Source: Chrysaora quinquecirrha (Eukaryota; Cnidaria; Scyphozoa; Semaeostomeae; Pelagiidae). From it: 64,000 nt of DNA. The stretch is taken from positions 691,159 through 755,158 of the forward strand of contig JACTAT010000293.1 of NCBI GenBank assembly GCA_014526335.1. The letters are read 5' to 3'. Below the pieces are notes generated by a model. It was not told the DNA's origin. It did not search any database and saw only the letters and a list, made by a program, of their open reading frames with translations. Numbering within the stretch: position 1 is the stretch's first letter; each line of letters starts with the position of its first letter. A program made the translations under genes and the position numbers. Positions 19,559 to 32,370 of the stretch are shown here, piece after piece.

Positions 19559-22500
19559 TCAAGTAACTAGCTAACTAACCAACTAACTAACTAACTCTGT
19601 ATCTTACTAACTAACGTAGATACAAGCTTTTCTTGCACCCTAACTAACCAGCTTACTAACTAACCAACTAACTAATTAACTAACAAACAAACACGCTAAC
19701 CATCTAATTTACTAACAAACTAACTAAATAACTAACTAATTAACTTACTAACTAACCAACTAACTAACTAACTATCATACAAGCTATGCTTGCAAGCTAA
19801 CTAACCAGCGTCTTAACTAACTAACTAACCAACAAGGATACTCGCTAACTATCTAATTTACTAACAAACTAACTAACTAATTAAGTAACTAACCAACTAA
19901 CTAACTAACCAATCAATTAACTAGCTTACTAACCAACAAACTAACTAACTCTGTATCGTACTAACTAACTTACATACAAGCTATTCTTGCAGCCTAACTA
20001 ACCAGCTCTTTAATTAACTAACCAACTAACAATCAAACTCTCTAACTATCTAATTTACTAACAAACTAACTAACTAACTAACCAATCAACTAACTAGCTA
20101 ACTAAGCAACTAACTAGCTAACACTCTATCTTACTAACTATCTAACAGATAAGCTATGCATGCAACCTAAATAACCAGCTTACTAACTAACTAACTAACT
20201 AACAAACTAACCTTCTAACCAACTAGCCAAATAACTAACTTACCAACTAACAAAGTAACTGTATTTCTTACTAACTAATTAACTGACATACAAGCTATTC
20301 TTGCAAGCTAACAAACCGGCTTACTAACTAACTAACTAACTAACAAGGAAACTTGCTAACTATTAAATTTACTAACAAACTAACTAACTAACCAACTAAC
20401 TAACTAATAAACTAACTAACTAACCATGTAACTAACTAACCAATTAACTAACTAGCTAACTAACCAACTAACTAACTAACACTCTATCTTACTAACTAAC
20501 TAACAGATAAGCTATGCTTGCAACCTAAATAACCAGCTTACTAACTAACCAACTAACTAACTAACTAACCAATCAACTAACTAGATAACTAATCAACTAA
20601 TTAACTAACTAACAAACAAACACGCTAACCATCTAATTTACTAACAAACTAAAAATCTAACTAACTAATTAACTTACTAACTAACCAACTAACTAACAAA
20701 CTAACTTAACAACTAACCAACTAACTAACCAACTAACAAACTAATTGTCTTTCTTACTAACTAACTAACATTCAAGCTAACGAACTAACAAACTTACTAA
20801 CTAACTAATTAACTAACTAACTAACTAACTAACCAACCAACTTACTAACTAACTTACTAACTAACCTATCAACAGGCAAACAGACATGCTGTTCTAGCTA
20901 ACTAACCAACTAACTAGATTCCTAACTAACTAACTAACTAACTGGCTAGCTAGCTAACTTACTAACTAGAAATTCAACTAACTGTTTAACAAACCAACTT
21001 AGAAGCTAATTTTGCTAATTAACTAAGAAGCTTCATAACTAACTAACCACATTGGTTAGAAACTATCTACTTAACAAACTAACAAGCTCAAATGGTAACA
21101 AACTAATTAACTAACGAACTAACTAACAAAACAACCAACTAATTGACTAATTAATTAATCAACACTCTGAAGAAGCCCTGCATGGCAGGGCGAAATATTA
21201 GCACACCAAAAAACATAGTTGTCTTTTGTGTCTTGCGCCGCTGTGTTTCTGCCTTACTACTGTTAGCTAGTTAGTTGGTTAGCTATTGGTAACTCTTCGC
21301 CGCAAGAAGCTCTCTAGCTGAAAGCAAGCAGTAAGCTAAGTGGTCTTTTCTTCTTTTTTCTAACTAGCTAACTCCTTAACTAGCTAGCTAACCAACTTAC
21401 TAACTAATTAGCTAACTAACTTACTAATAAACTAACAAACATAAATGCTATTTTAGCTAACTAATCAAGTTAGTAGCTTTCTAAGTAACTAACCAACTAA
21501 CCGGATACCTAAATAACTAACTAACTAACTAGCAAACTAACTAACAAACTAACTAATTGATTTGCTTACAAACTATCTACATATCTAACTTACTAGCTCA
21601 ATAATTAACTAACTAACTAAAGCAAAATTAAGTAGTTTTATAGCTAACTAACTGACAAACGAACTAAGAAACCAACTAACTAACGAACTAACTAGCCTCA
21701 TAACTAACTATTTAACTAACTGGATAACTAACTAACTAGCAAACTAAATAACTAACTAACTAACTAACTAATCAACTTATAAGCTATTCTTCCTAATAAA
21801 CTAAGACGCTTTATAACTAACTAACTAACCACATTTCTTGGAAACTATCTACTTAACAAACGAACCAGCTAAATAACAAACAAAAAAACTAACTAACTAA
21901 CTAACCAACTTGCTTACAAACTATCTACCTAACTAAAAAATTAGCTTACAAACAAGTAAACAAACAAACTGCCTAACAAACTCACGAACTAACAAACTAA
22001 CTAACTAAGTAACTAACTAACTAGCAAACTAACTAACTAACGTATATACTATGATAGCAAACTAACCAACTAACTAGATTGTTAACTAACTAACTAACTA
22101 GCTGGATAACTGACTAACTTACTAATTAGCAAACTAACTAACTAGCTATCTAATCAACTTGGTTACAAACCATCTACTTATCTAACTAACTAGTTCAATA
22201 ACTAACTAACTAACAAACTAACTAACCAACTGACTAACCAACTAACTCACTAACTGACCTATTAACTAACCAACATGCATGCTATGTTAGTTAACTAACC
22301 AACTAACTAGCTTTCAAACAAACAAACTAACTAACTAACTGGATAACTAACTAACTAATCAACATACAACCTGTGCTTTCTAAATAACTTTCTCGCTTCC
22401 TAAGTTGCTACATAACTAACTGGGTAACTAACAATTCGACAAACGTACTCATTATCTATCTAATTAACTAACTAACTAACTTGCTAACTTACAAGCTATG

Positions 22501-22680
22501 CTTGCTAGCAAACTAAGTAGTTTATAGCTAACTAACTGACCAACTTGCCTACAAACTATCTACTTAACCAAGTAACTAGCTAAATAACTAACAAACTGAC
22601 AAACTACATAACTAACCAACTTGCTTACAAAAAATCTACTTAACTTACAAACTAGCTTACAAACAAGTATACAAATTAAC
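19495..22680. repeat. (CTAA)n satellite array, right block
   Basis: The same CTAA repeat and the same ACAAGCTATGCTTGCAAGC blocks as on the left (near 19,785, 19,980, 20,150, 20,290 and 20,505), at about 150-215-base spacing. It decays progressively after about 20,800 into AACTAACT with many substitutions. The segment 21,262-21,290 is in the opposite orientation (TTAG). Together with 1-10,400 it appears to have been one array, split by the Rep elements. Confidence 0.93.
21167..21197 (+). ncRNA. Hammerhead-like core (weak candidate)
   Basis: CTGAAGA is followed by a 6-bp hairpin (GCCCTG-CATGG-CAGGGC) and GAAA, the order of the hammerhead ribozyme core. One extra A sits between the core and the stem, and I could not identify convincing stems I and III or a cleavage site. 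It may simply be a hairpin from an old retroelement end. It sits in a roughly 200-base non-CTAA island (21,160-21,360). Confidence 0.25.
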
Positions 22681-23400
22681 TACCACAAGCGGATTGGGCC
22701 ACGTGGACACTGGAAAATTTCCTGGTGCGCCATTTGTCTTAATTTTTTTTAATAACTTGTTATTTCAAAACAATTCACCACAGTCCCTCTCATTATATTA
22801 AATAAGTTTTCCCTCTCAAAGATCTAAAGCCATTGGCGCACATTAGGGGGATGTGACAGCTCCCATTTTAATCAGTCAGTCCAGTCGGTATAAAAATTTT
22901 AACTTATTGGAGATCCTATTATTAGGGGTCTAGAAGCCGTGAAACTGTGAAAAATTAGCTTAAAGTCGCAATCAGTTGTTAAAAAAGGCTAAGCCGCTGC
23001 CGATTGACTTTACTCATGGTCATAACATTAACGGCTCTAATAGCACGTCAATCGACATTTATCTTGTCGCTTGTCTGCTTGATTGCTTATTTACTTATTC
23101 TACTTGGCTATTTGTAAAAAAAGGAACAAGAGGAACGAGGAGGAATGAAGACAAACAAGGAGAAATAAAGAGGAACAGGGAGGAATGAAGCAGGCCTGTA
23201 TTCATTAATCAATGGGATGTTTCCAAATTAATCAGTTGATTAATCTGAGACTATCCCAAGGAAACAATTGCTTTTGCCTGCTCAGATGCGCAAAACGTGA
23301 TTAATCTGGGATAGTATCCCGCTGTCGTAGCGACGGCAGCACACCAACCGTGATGCGATTGTTTGTGTTCACTGTTCAGGTTTGGAGATCAGTTTAGTTC
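22681..23400. other. Non-repetitive spacer with polypurine tract
   Basis: The CTAA array ends at about 22,680. The spacer holds a purine-rich stretch (23,117-23,190) built from GAGGAA and GGAATGAAG units. It also has two copies of a GATTAATCTG motif (23,240 and 23,299), each followed by a short ATCCC segment. No convincing gene was seen. Confidence 0.5.
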
Positions 23401-23414
23401 ATTCCCGCGCAAAT

Positions 23415-24425
23415 ATGGCGGCCAAAAACGTCAGAGAGAATAAGAAAACTAAAGATTTTCGATGATGATATTGAGGTGGTTTCTGCTTCATCAAATAACA
23501 CAATAATGAGATTATCAAGAATATCATCCAGTATTATTGATAGTGCTGTTAGTGATGGGCTTCAAGCTGCTGATTGTGATTCTGGTCTGGTCGATGTCAG
23601 AATTGGTGATGGCCTTTAGGCCTAAGGCCGATGGAAATTTTATATTAGTTTAGCGTCACTTTCCTTCTGAAAATGTCATGCGGCATTTTTTCATTATTCA
23701 TTATTCATTATTTTTGTTATAGTGCCATATAGAGGCCTGTCACCCTTATGTATGGCGCACTTTGGATGGGCCTAAGCCATGCAGCAATTTTTTTGTTTTA
23801 GTCGCGTAATTTCTTAGAGCTGGGCCGAGGCAACTCGAAAAGGCAAATTATCTTCTTGATGATTCGCGAGATGAAATAATGGCTTTATGAATGAACAAAC
23901 AATATCATGGCAAAAAGAATATGTCAGCATGATTCTCTCGAACAGAGAGTTAAGGTTTGTATTCTCAACTGTTCTGAGTTGCTTCTTTTTCATCGGGCTT
24001 CAAACCTAGTAATTGTTACTTGAATGTTGGCTTCAAACCTAGTAATTGTTACTAAATAAACTTTTTCTTACAGGCAAATTCTTATGATCGAAAATGTGCC
24101 AGAAGGAGAAGTAGTTCAAAGTGTTGCTTGTTTAAAAAAGTAAGTCAATGGTGTGTTATTTTGTATGTATTCCCAAATCTATCTAAATACCTTACTGTGT
24201 GTATTCTAATTCGTTTGCTTTATCACTAAAATAGACATTGCTATTTTGCAGATCAGAAAAAGATCTTAAAGCTTTCGAGAAAAAGCACAGAGTCCAGAAA
24301 AGATGGGAACTTGGTTTACAGGGCGTGAGGCCTATCCTAAAAGAAATTGTAACTGAAGAACGAGAAATCATCATAAAGAGTATCCGGAGTGTTGCTTTTG
24401 AACACACGTTTTTATTAAATCTTTA
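23415..24425 (+). pseudogene. Fragment of an unidentified spliced gene
   Basis: At 23,415 ATGGCGGCCAAAAACG opens a short frame that stops near 23,460. A longer open stretch continues in another frame to about 23,620. A small exon-like segment 24,074-24,140 lies between TTACAG and GTAAGT. A charged segment 24,252-24,425 follows TTTTGCAG and reads KAFEKKHRVQKRWELG, then a helix with TEEREIIIKSIRS, ending at TAA. I do not recognise the protein. A further exon-like piece lies at 27,817-27,957, beyond the Rep element C that sits in between. Confidence 0.4.
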
Positions 24426-24528
24426 AAGAAAACATGCTGGTTTGTTAAACTTCTATGCATAGTTCAATTCCACTTCTATTGCTTTTTGCAGATGCTTATG
24501 CAATTAGATCAGATAGGTTCCTGAGCTA

Positions 24529-24805
24529 CAATGCCTGCCAAAAGTCTTGGAACTCTCGAACTATTTTTACTCAGATTGTAGCAGAAAAAACCCCTCCCCC
24601 CTCAAACAATTTTGATTTTCTGTGGTTTGGAATATCCCACGGAAACCCGCAATGCATCTTATGAAAGCTCAGACTGTAAAAAAGACGAACAACATTGTTT
24701 TGGGGGGAGGGGGTTGATTTTCTGTATTTCCCAGTAAGAAAGGGAAGAGGAGTCGTATTTTTTCAAAAACTACGGGGGTGTTCCAAGGACTTTTGGCAGG
24801 CATTG
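24529..24805 (+). repeat. Module M, left copy of unit C
   Basis: A 277-base module with tips CAATGCCTGCCAAAAGTC and CTTTTGGCAGGCATTG. It differs from the right copy by only a few bases, so the two have been homogenised or were recently duplicated. Confidence 0.88.
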
Positions 24806-25339
24806 TCTGATTTTTATATCGAAATCAGTGAACTAGATACTTCATACTGATCGGTAACCAGGGGTTTTCGATGGTGCTGATCTCATTTTTGATATTTTTA
24901 AGAGTGTACGTTCAATAGTTTCTGCAATATTAGCATATAATGTGATTATGGGCCTTCTCATTGGTGGTATTTGCTGCTATTTTGATCATGCAAATAAAGG
25001 TTAAAAAAGCACGCATGGGCAATCGTTTTAGAGGTACAACACTTTGAATATGATCTGTGAAGAAAATCGTAGTCTTTGTAACATCAGAAAAGCATATATC
25101 GATAGTGGGAGAAGCAGGCAGCTGTGATACACATTAAGGAACTAAGTCGTGTTCAATGCATTCAAATTTATTGATAATACTCTCCTAAAGCTATACACAT
25201 CTCATAGACTGATAGCAAAAGACGCAGAATATTTTTAATTATTCATTAGTACTGATATCCTATGAAGGAGAAGCAGCAACACAGTCATTCTGTTGGGGGA
25301 AGGGATGATAGCCACACCCCCGGTAATGATATGGAGAGT

Positions 25340-25386
25340 GTGTGTGAAATATGCAGTGGAGGCAATGTGAGGGGTGGGTTAACGGT
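25340..25386 (+). promoter_or_regulatory. Conserved block of element C
   Basis: Carries GTGTGAAATATGCAGTGG, then AGGCAATGTGAGGGGTGGG and TTAAC. Same block as 11,110-11,160 and, inverted, 17,997-18,045. Confidence 0.4.
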
Positions 25387-25499
25387 AGAACTTCAAATTT
25401 CCATTTCCATATACAATGCTACTTTAAATTAGAAAATGAAATTGAGTTACAATATGTACATTATGACTAGTTGCTGATGCTGTTATAAAGTTGATTGTT

Positions 25500-25964
25500 T
25501 TGGGTCACGGCAATGACTGTAATATATGAATTAGTGGCCTGCGAAATGTGGCAACATGTTCATTGTAGACCCCCTGAAGTGTTTTGTAAAGAACGCTCTT
25601 GTCTTCTGCAACATGCTCTTTTTCATGGCATGCAGCAAAAGATGAAGAACTCGTATTCATGAATGATTTCTAATGGTGTCCAGTCATATTGCCATGGAGT
25701 GATATGCTCCTGCTGTTAGCAGGCCATGTTGTCCTCTTTGCTACACAGAAAACAACGTACAGCAAAGATATCGAATTCATCAGAGACACCCCTGTATTCA
25801 CCACAACAAAAGCTCTAAGTATATTTCCTAAAACTTCCATGATCGACAGCCGTGAAACCAAAATGATGAGCGCCCACCAGTGTATTTTCACTTTCAGAAA
25901 TAAGTTCGACATCCACAGCAAAAGAACAGTCATCTCCTCTGGTCATAATATGATCATACAATAG
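25500..25964 (+). pseudogene. Decayed superfamily 3 helicase fragment (element C)
   Basis: Homologous to 12,240-12,699 of element A. From 25,689 the frame keeps PWSDMLLLL, the DTPVFTTTKA segment and RETKMMS, and ends at TAG 25,964. Stops and frame changes interrupt the upstream part, including the position of Walker A. It is non-functional. Confidence 0.78.
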
Positions 25965-27232
25965 CATGCTGTTGTGTTGATTGTTCTCTTACATTTTTCT
26001 TCCTGTCATTATTGCATAATTCAGAAGACATGGTCTGTCTGCATGTAAGACTGCCTTTTTTGTGGCGATGCCCCGCAAGGCGGCATATTTGTAGATGCAT
26101 CCAAGTTGATTGTCTCCATAACATGCTCAACTGCAACGCTCAACAAATTGTTTTCTGCCTATATTCTTTGCTCTTAGTTAGATTTAGCCGTCATTCGCGA
26201 CAAAAAGTCGTCCTATACTTTGACTTGTCGACTGAGAACAATTTCAACTATATACTTGCCATTCCTAAGAAAATACTCACGTACTACACTTTTACAAATA
26301 GAAAGAGAGCTTGAGATCAAAATTCTTTTCGCTAATTTTGTTGAGCGTTAGCGTTGCCCTGATTTTGGGCGAACGGGTATATGGATTGTTAAAATTTTTT
26401 GCAGATACACTGCAACACAGCATACCTGTATTCTGAGAGGTTGACAGCGAAATTCTATCTAAAATAACGATTTCCTCGCAGTTGCGAACTTGTTGAGCGT
26501 GTTTGTCGAGCGTGAAGAAGAAATTTCTTCTCTCCCTTCCTATCCTCCAGCTCTATTTCGACAGCCTCGATGTGAAGCGGAGGCGGATCACCCCGACCCA
26601 TTAGTCACCCTGTCACGGGTATTTTCACATTTAATTTATGAAACCCGGGTAATCTCTTACTCTTCTCGCAAGAAATGTAACAAAGCAATCCGGAGACAAA
26701 CTTCTCTTCATGAGAACATAAACAAGCTGTCTATACTGGCACTCAGAACATGACTAGCATTAAATTATACATACTCTCGGTTATACGTTATACCTATTGC
26801 ATAAAAAAACTTCATACAAAGTATTTTGTGCGATAACCTTAATGTTCTGTAATAAGTCGCATTCGATTTTGCAATGCGGCTATTGTATAATTGAAAATAG
26901 AACTACCAAATCCATCTGGGTGTCTAGCACCCTTGCTCTAAATTCGTGGAAAATCATTGAATTATTGTTAACCTGTCTTGCCAGACAATTCCAACTGCAT
27001 TAAATTCCAAGTATTACTATTTCAAAAATAGAAATGATGTGCAATTGTATTTTTTATTATGATTATAGCAATAATACGCCCAATTTTCACATAAAGGGCT
27101 GCCCCTTCATTACGCCCCAGGGTGCAAAATATTCAATTCTCGTCGGTGCCAATGAAATCAGCACCATCGATTACCCTAGGTTGGGAACTATTCCCGGCTT
27201 TGTATCTCACCGTTGCAGATATAAATTTCAGA

Positions 27233-27509
27233 CAATGCCTGCCAAAAGTCTTGGAACTCTCGAACTATTTTTACTCAGATTGTAGCAGAAAAAACCCCTC
27301 CCCCCTCAAACAATGTTTATTTTCTGTGGTTTGGAATATCCCACGGAAACCCGCAATGCATCTTATGAAAGCTCAGACTGTAAAAAAGACGAACAACATT
27401 GTTTTGGGGGGAGGGGGTTGATTTTCTGTATTTCCCAGTAAGAAAGGGAAGAGGAGTCGTATTTTTTCAAAAACTACGGGGGTGTTCCAAGGACTTTTGG
27501 CAGGCATTG
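27233..27509 (+). repeat. Module M, right copy of unit C
   Basis: A direct copy of 24,529-24,805, followed by TA 27,510-27,511. With the left copy it gives the element long-terminal-repeat-like direct ends whose own tips are inverted. Confidence 0.88.
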
Positions 27510-28261
27510 TAGCTTTGGTCGACTACAAACTAAAACTTCTAAATTATGCTAAATTTGCGCACTTACTCGTATTTGTTCAATACGAATGTATATTTTATGA
27601 ATTTTAAGCTCAAACTTGCTAAAATTTAAGAATGAATGGAGAGTCATAGCCGAAATCTACCAGCTAATGATAAACATATGTAACTTTTGTGCTTACTTTG
27701 TTTGGCGTTAAATGAATTTTGAGTAAAGTTTCAGTGAACTGAGATAATATAGTATATATAACATATATTAACTTATAAAGAATATATTTTATATTAATTT
27801 CATTTTTTGTTTCCAGCTGGGCAAAAACTGGCAAAGTCATTGCCGAAAGCAATCAGCCAAAAAGTTGAGTCGATTCAAAAGCTGTTGAAATCTTACAACA
27901 GGAAGATAGTATACATTTTATTGAAGAAAATGACTTTGACCTTTTTGAATATTAATGTTTGAACTTTGACCTTTCTAATATCATTTAACTGTGTACTGTG
28001 AATATTTTCTTACTTTCACATTATATTCCCAATTGTGACATGATATGTTAAAATACATTACCTACACACATACAGTAGCTACATTAAAAACATCCACTCT
28101 TTCAATTTTTTTTGTGTATTCTCCTTGGCTATAAATTAGGCTATAGTAAATCAATGAATTTGGAAAATAATGCGAAAATAAGCATCTTGGGTTTTGCAGA
28201 CATAAAAATATGTAAATTTCATTGTGATATTTGACATTGCACAAAATGTTACCAAAAAAGT
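27510..28261 (+). pseudogene. Flank of element C with one exon-like segment
   Basis: AT-rich DNA with an exon-like stretch 27,817-27,957 after TTTCCAG. Its frame has a basic, helical sequence (KAISQKVESIQKLLKSYN). The pattern loosely resembles a segment of KDZ-associated proteins, but this is not firm. The rest, up to the 111-base array, shows nothing recognisable. Confidence 0.3.
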
Positions 28262-31200
28262 AGGAATTTTGATAAAATCATGCGAAATTTTGGCGTTTTA
28301 GGGCTTATTGGCATGAATATTCTTGTTTTTCATAGCGATAGTAGCATTTTATCCAAAATGCGACCCAAAATTAGGGATTTTTCTAAAATCATGCGACATT
28401 TCGGCGTTTTAGGGCTTATTGGCATGAACATTCTTGTTTTTCATAGGGATAGTCTCATTTTATCCAAAATGCGACCCATAATTAGGGATTTTTCTAAAAT
28501 CAAGCGACATTTCGGCGTTTTAGGGCTTATTGGCATGAATATTCTTGTTTTTCATAGCAATAGTAGCATTTTATCCAAAATGCGACCCAAAATTAGGGAT
28601 TTTTCCAAAATTATGGGACATTTCGGCGTTTTAGGGTTTATTGGCATGAATATTCTTGTTTTCATAGCGATAGTCTCATTTTATCCAAAATGCGACCCAA
28701 AATTAGGGATTTTCCAAAATCATGCGACATTTCGGTGTTTTAGGGTTTATTTGCATGAATATTCTTGTTTTCATAGCGATAGCAGCATTTTATCCAAAAT
28801 GAGACCCAAAATTAGGGATTTTTCCAAAATTATGCGAAATTTCGGCGTTTTAGGGTTTATTGGCATGAATATTCTTGTTTTCATAGCAATAGTTTCATTT
28901 TATCCAAAATGCGACCCAAAATTAGGATTTTTCCAAAATCATGCGACATTTCGGCGTTTTAGGCTTATTGGCATGAATATTCTTGTTTTTCATAGCGATA
29001 GTCTCATTTTATCCAAAATGAGACCCAAAATTAGGGATTTTTCCAAAATCAAGCGACATTTCGGCGTTTTAGGGCTTATTGGCATTAATATTCTTGTTTT
29101 TCATAGCAATAGTTTCATTTTATCCAAAATGCGACCCAAAATTAGGGATTTTTCCAAAATCATGCGACATTTCGGCGTTTTAGGGTTTATTGGCATGAAT
29201 ATTCCTGTTTTTCATAGTAATAGTTTCATTTTATCTAAAATGCGACCCAAAATTAGGGATTTTTCCAAAATCATGCGACATTTCGGCGTTGTAGGCTTTA
29301 TTGGCATGAATATTCTTGTTTTTCATAGCAATAGTTTCATTTTATCCAAAATGCGACCCAAAATTATGGATTTTTCCAAAATCATGCGACATTTCAGCGT
29401 TTTAGGCTTATTGGCATGAATATTCTTGTTTTTCATAGCGATAGTCTCATTTTATCCAAAATGAGACCCAAAATTAGGGATTTTTCCAAAATCATGCGAC
29501 ATTTCGGCGTTTTAGTGCTTATTGGCATGAATATTCTTGTTTTTCGTAGCGATAGTAGCATTTTATCCAAAATGCGACCCAAAATTAGGGATTTTTCCAA
29601 AATTATGGGACATTTCGGCGTTTTAGGGTTTATTGGCATGAATATTCTTGTTTTTCATAGCGATAGTCTCATTTTATCCAAAATGCGACCCAAAATTAGG
29701 GATTTTCCAAAATCATGCGACATTTCGGTGTTTTAGGGTTTATTTGCATGAATATTCTTGTTTTTCATAGCGATAGCAGCATTTTATCCAAAATGAGACC
29801 CAAAATTAGGGATTTTTCCAAAATTATGCGAAATTTCCGCGTTTTAGGGTTTATTGGCATGAATATTCTTGTTTTTCATAGCAATAGTTTCATTTTATCC
29901 AAAATGCGACCCAAAATTAGGGATTTTTCCAAAATCATGCGACATTTCGGCGTTTTAGGCTTATTGGCATGAATATTCTTGTTTTCATAGCGATAGTCTC
30001 ATTTTATCCAAAATGAGACCCAAAATTAGGATTTTTCCAAAATCAAGCGACATTTCGGCGTTTTAGGGCTTATTGGCATTAATATTCTTGTTTTTCATAG
30101 CAATAGTTTCATTTTATCCAAAATGCGACCCAAAATTAGGGATTTTTCCAAAATCATGCGACATTTCGGCGTTTTAGGGTTTATTGGCATGAATATTCCT
30201 GTTTTTCATAGTAATAGTTTCATTTTATCTAAAATGCGACCCAAAATTAGGGATTTTTCCAAAATCATGCGACATTTCGGCGTTGTAGGCTTTATTGGCA
30301 TGAATATTCTTGTTTTCATAGCAATAGTTTCATTTTATCCAAAATGCGACCCAAAATTATGGATTTTTCCAAAATCATGCGACATTTCAGCGTTTTAGGC
30401 TTATTGGCATGAATATTCTTGTTTTTCATAGCGATAGTCTCATTTTATCCAAAATGAGACCCAAAATTAGGATTTTCCAAAATCATGCGACATTTCGGCG
30501 TTTTAGGGCTTATTGGCATGAATATTCTTGTTTTTCGTAGCGATAGTAGCATTTTATCCAAAATGCGACCCATAATTAGGGATTTTTCCAAAATTATGCG
30601 ACATTTTGGCGTTTTAGGGCTTATTGGCATGAATATTCTTGTTTTCCATAGCAATAGTAGCATTTTATCCAAAATGCGACCCAAAATTAGGGATTTTTCC
30701 AAAATCATGCGACATTTCGGCGTTTTAGGGTTTATTGGCATGAATATTCTTGTTTTTCATAGTAATAGTTTCATTTTATCCAAAATGCGACCCAAAATTA
30801 GGGATTTTTCCAAAATCATGCGACATTTCGGCGTTTTAGGCTTATTGGCATGAATATTCTTGTTTTTCATAGCGATAGTCTCATTTTATCCAAAATGAGA
30901 CCCAAAATTAGGGATTTTTCCAAAATCATGCGACATTTCGGCGTTTTAGGGCTTATTGGCATGAATATTCTTGTTTTTCATAGGGATAGTCTCATTTTAT
31001 CCAAAATGCGACCCAAAATTAGGGATTTTTCTAAAATCATGCGACATTTCGGCGTTTTAGGGCTTATTGGCATGAATATTCTTGTTTTTCATAGCAATAG
31101 TTTCATTTTATCCAAAATGCCACCCAAAATTAGGGATTTTTCCAAAATCATGCGACATTTCGGCGTTTTAGGGCTTATTGGCATGAATATTCTTGTTTTT

Positions 31201-32012
31201 CGTAGCGATAGTAGCATTTTATCCAAAATGCGACCCATAATTAGGGATTTTTCCAAAATTATGCGACATTTTGGCGTTTTAGTGCTTATTGGCATGAATA
31301 TTCTTGTTTTCCATAGCAATAGTAGCATTTTATCCAAAATGCGACCCAAAATTAGGGATTTTTCCAAAATTATGGGACATTTCGGCGTTTTAGGGTTTAT
31401 TGGCATGAATATTCTTGTTTTTCATAGCGATAGTCTCATTTTATCCAAAATGCGACCCAAAATTAGGGATTTTCCAAAATCATGCGACATTTCGGTGCTT
31501 TAGGGTTTATTGGCATGAATATTCTTGTTTTTCATAGCAATAGTTTCATTTTATCCAAAATGCGACCCAAAATTAGGGATTTTTCCAAAATCATGCGACA
31601 TTTCGGCGTTTTAGGCTTATTGGCATGAATATTCTTGTTTTTCATAGCGATAGTCTCATTTTATCCAAAATGAGACCCAAAATTAGGGATTTTTCCAAAA
31701 TTATGCGAAATTTCGGCGTTTTAGGGTTTATTGGCATGAATATTCTTGTTTTTCATAGCAATAGTTTCATTTTATCCAAAATGCCACCCAAAATTAGGGA
31801 TTTTTCCAAAATCATGCGACATTTCGGCGTTTTAGGGCTTATTGGCATGAATATTCTTGTTTTTCGTAGCGATAGTAGCATTTTATCCAAAATGCGACCC
31901 ATAATTAGGGATTTTTCCAAAATCATGCGACATTTCGGCGTTTTAGGGCTTATTGGCATGAATATTCTCGTTTTCATAGGGATAGTCTCATTTTATCCAA
32001 AATGCGACCCAT
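28262..32012. repeat. 111-base tandem array 1
   Basis: About 34 monomers of 111 bases. The consensus passes through GGGATTTTTCCAAAATCATG, CGACATTTCGGCGTTTTAGG, TTATTGGCATGAATATTCTT and CATTTTATCCAAAATGCGAC. Because 111 is 37 codons and one frame on each strand lacks stops, long open frames appear on both strands. They break wherever a 1-base indel occurs and are not read as genes. Variant monomers recur in the same order about 994 bases apart (for example ATTCCTG at 29,201 and 30,195), giving a nine-monomer higher-order unit. The left flank found beside arrays 2 and 3 is missing here. Confidence 0.95.
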
Positions 32013-32370
32013 AATTCCTAAATTAAATAATAACTTTATGTTTGCAATTTAATTGCAATTTTATCACATATCCGAACTGATGAGATTACATGAGAAACGC
32101 GCACACGCCTGGCAGGCCATTCTTGAACATGTGTGACTGTCTCAATAAAGACAAGTCATGCTCAAGTACAACTCCGCATACGTTGAAACAACCGTATCTG
32201 AGCAATGAACCAGTATCTTTCCCATTAAATGGTCAAAGACTGATACACCAAGGGTGGGTATAACAAAGAAACTAAGTCTTATCGGGTGGGCATGTAATCT
32301 CATCAGTTGGGATATGTGATCAAATTGCAATTAAATTGCAAACATAAAGTTATTATTTAATTTAGGAATT
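32013..32370. repeat. 350-base palindromic element, copy 1
   Basis: Two 80-base arms (32,013-32,092 and 32,291-32,370) are near-perfect inverted repeats. They start AATTCCTAAATTAAATAATA and contain ATCACATATCCGAACTGATG. The 198-base centre includes CGCACACGCCTGGCAGGCC. The element follows the last 111-base monomer directly and could form a long hairpin, like a foldback or MITE-type element. The near-identical copy is 59,161-59,511. Confidence 0.88.

Larger units (their letters stand above)
24529..27509 (+). mobile_element. Composite Rep transposon C (M-Rep-M), TA-flanked, deleted
   Basis: This unit has two direct 277-base modules M (24,529-24,805 and 27,233-27,509) around an interior with TCTGA...TCAGA ends. 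TA precedes (24,527-24,528) and follows (27,510-27,511) the unit. The flanks read GAGC-TA and TA-GCTT, so the empty site would be a single TA. The interior has lost the nuclease region and keeps a decayed helicase. It is colinear with element A apart from A's internal insertion. It lies in what looks like an intron of the gene remnant around it. Confidence 0.85.

Noticed and set aside
28280..29419. A 379-codon open frame, with similar long frames in all 111-base arrays, as a repeat protein gene
   Set aside because: The frames exist on both strands because 111 is divisible by three. They end at each 1-base indel, have no start context or introns, and monomer differences do not favour synonymous sites by eye.
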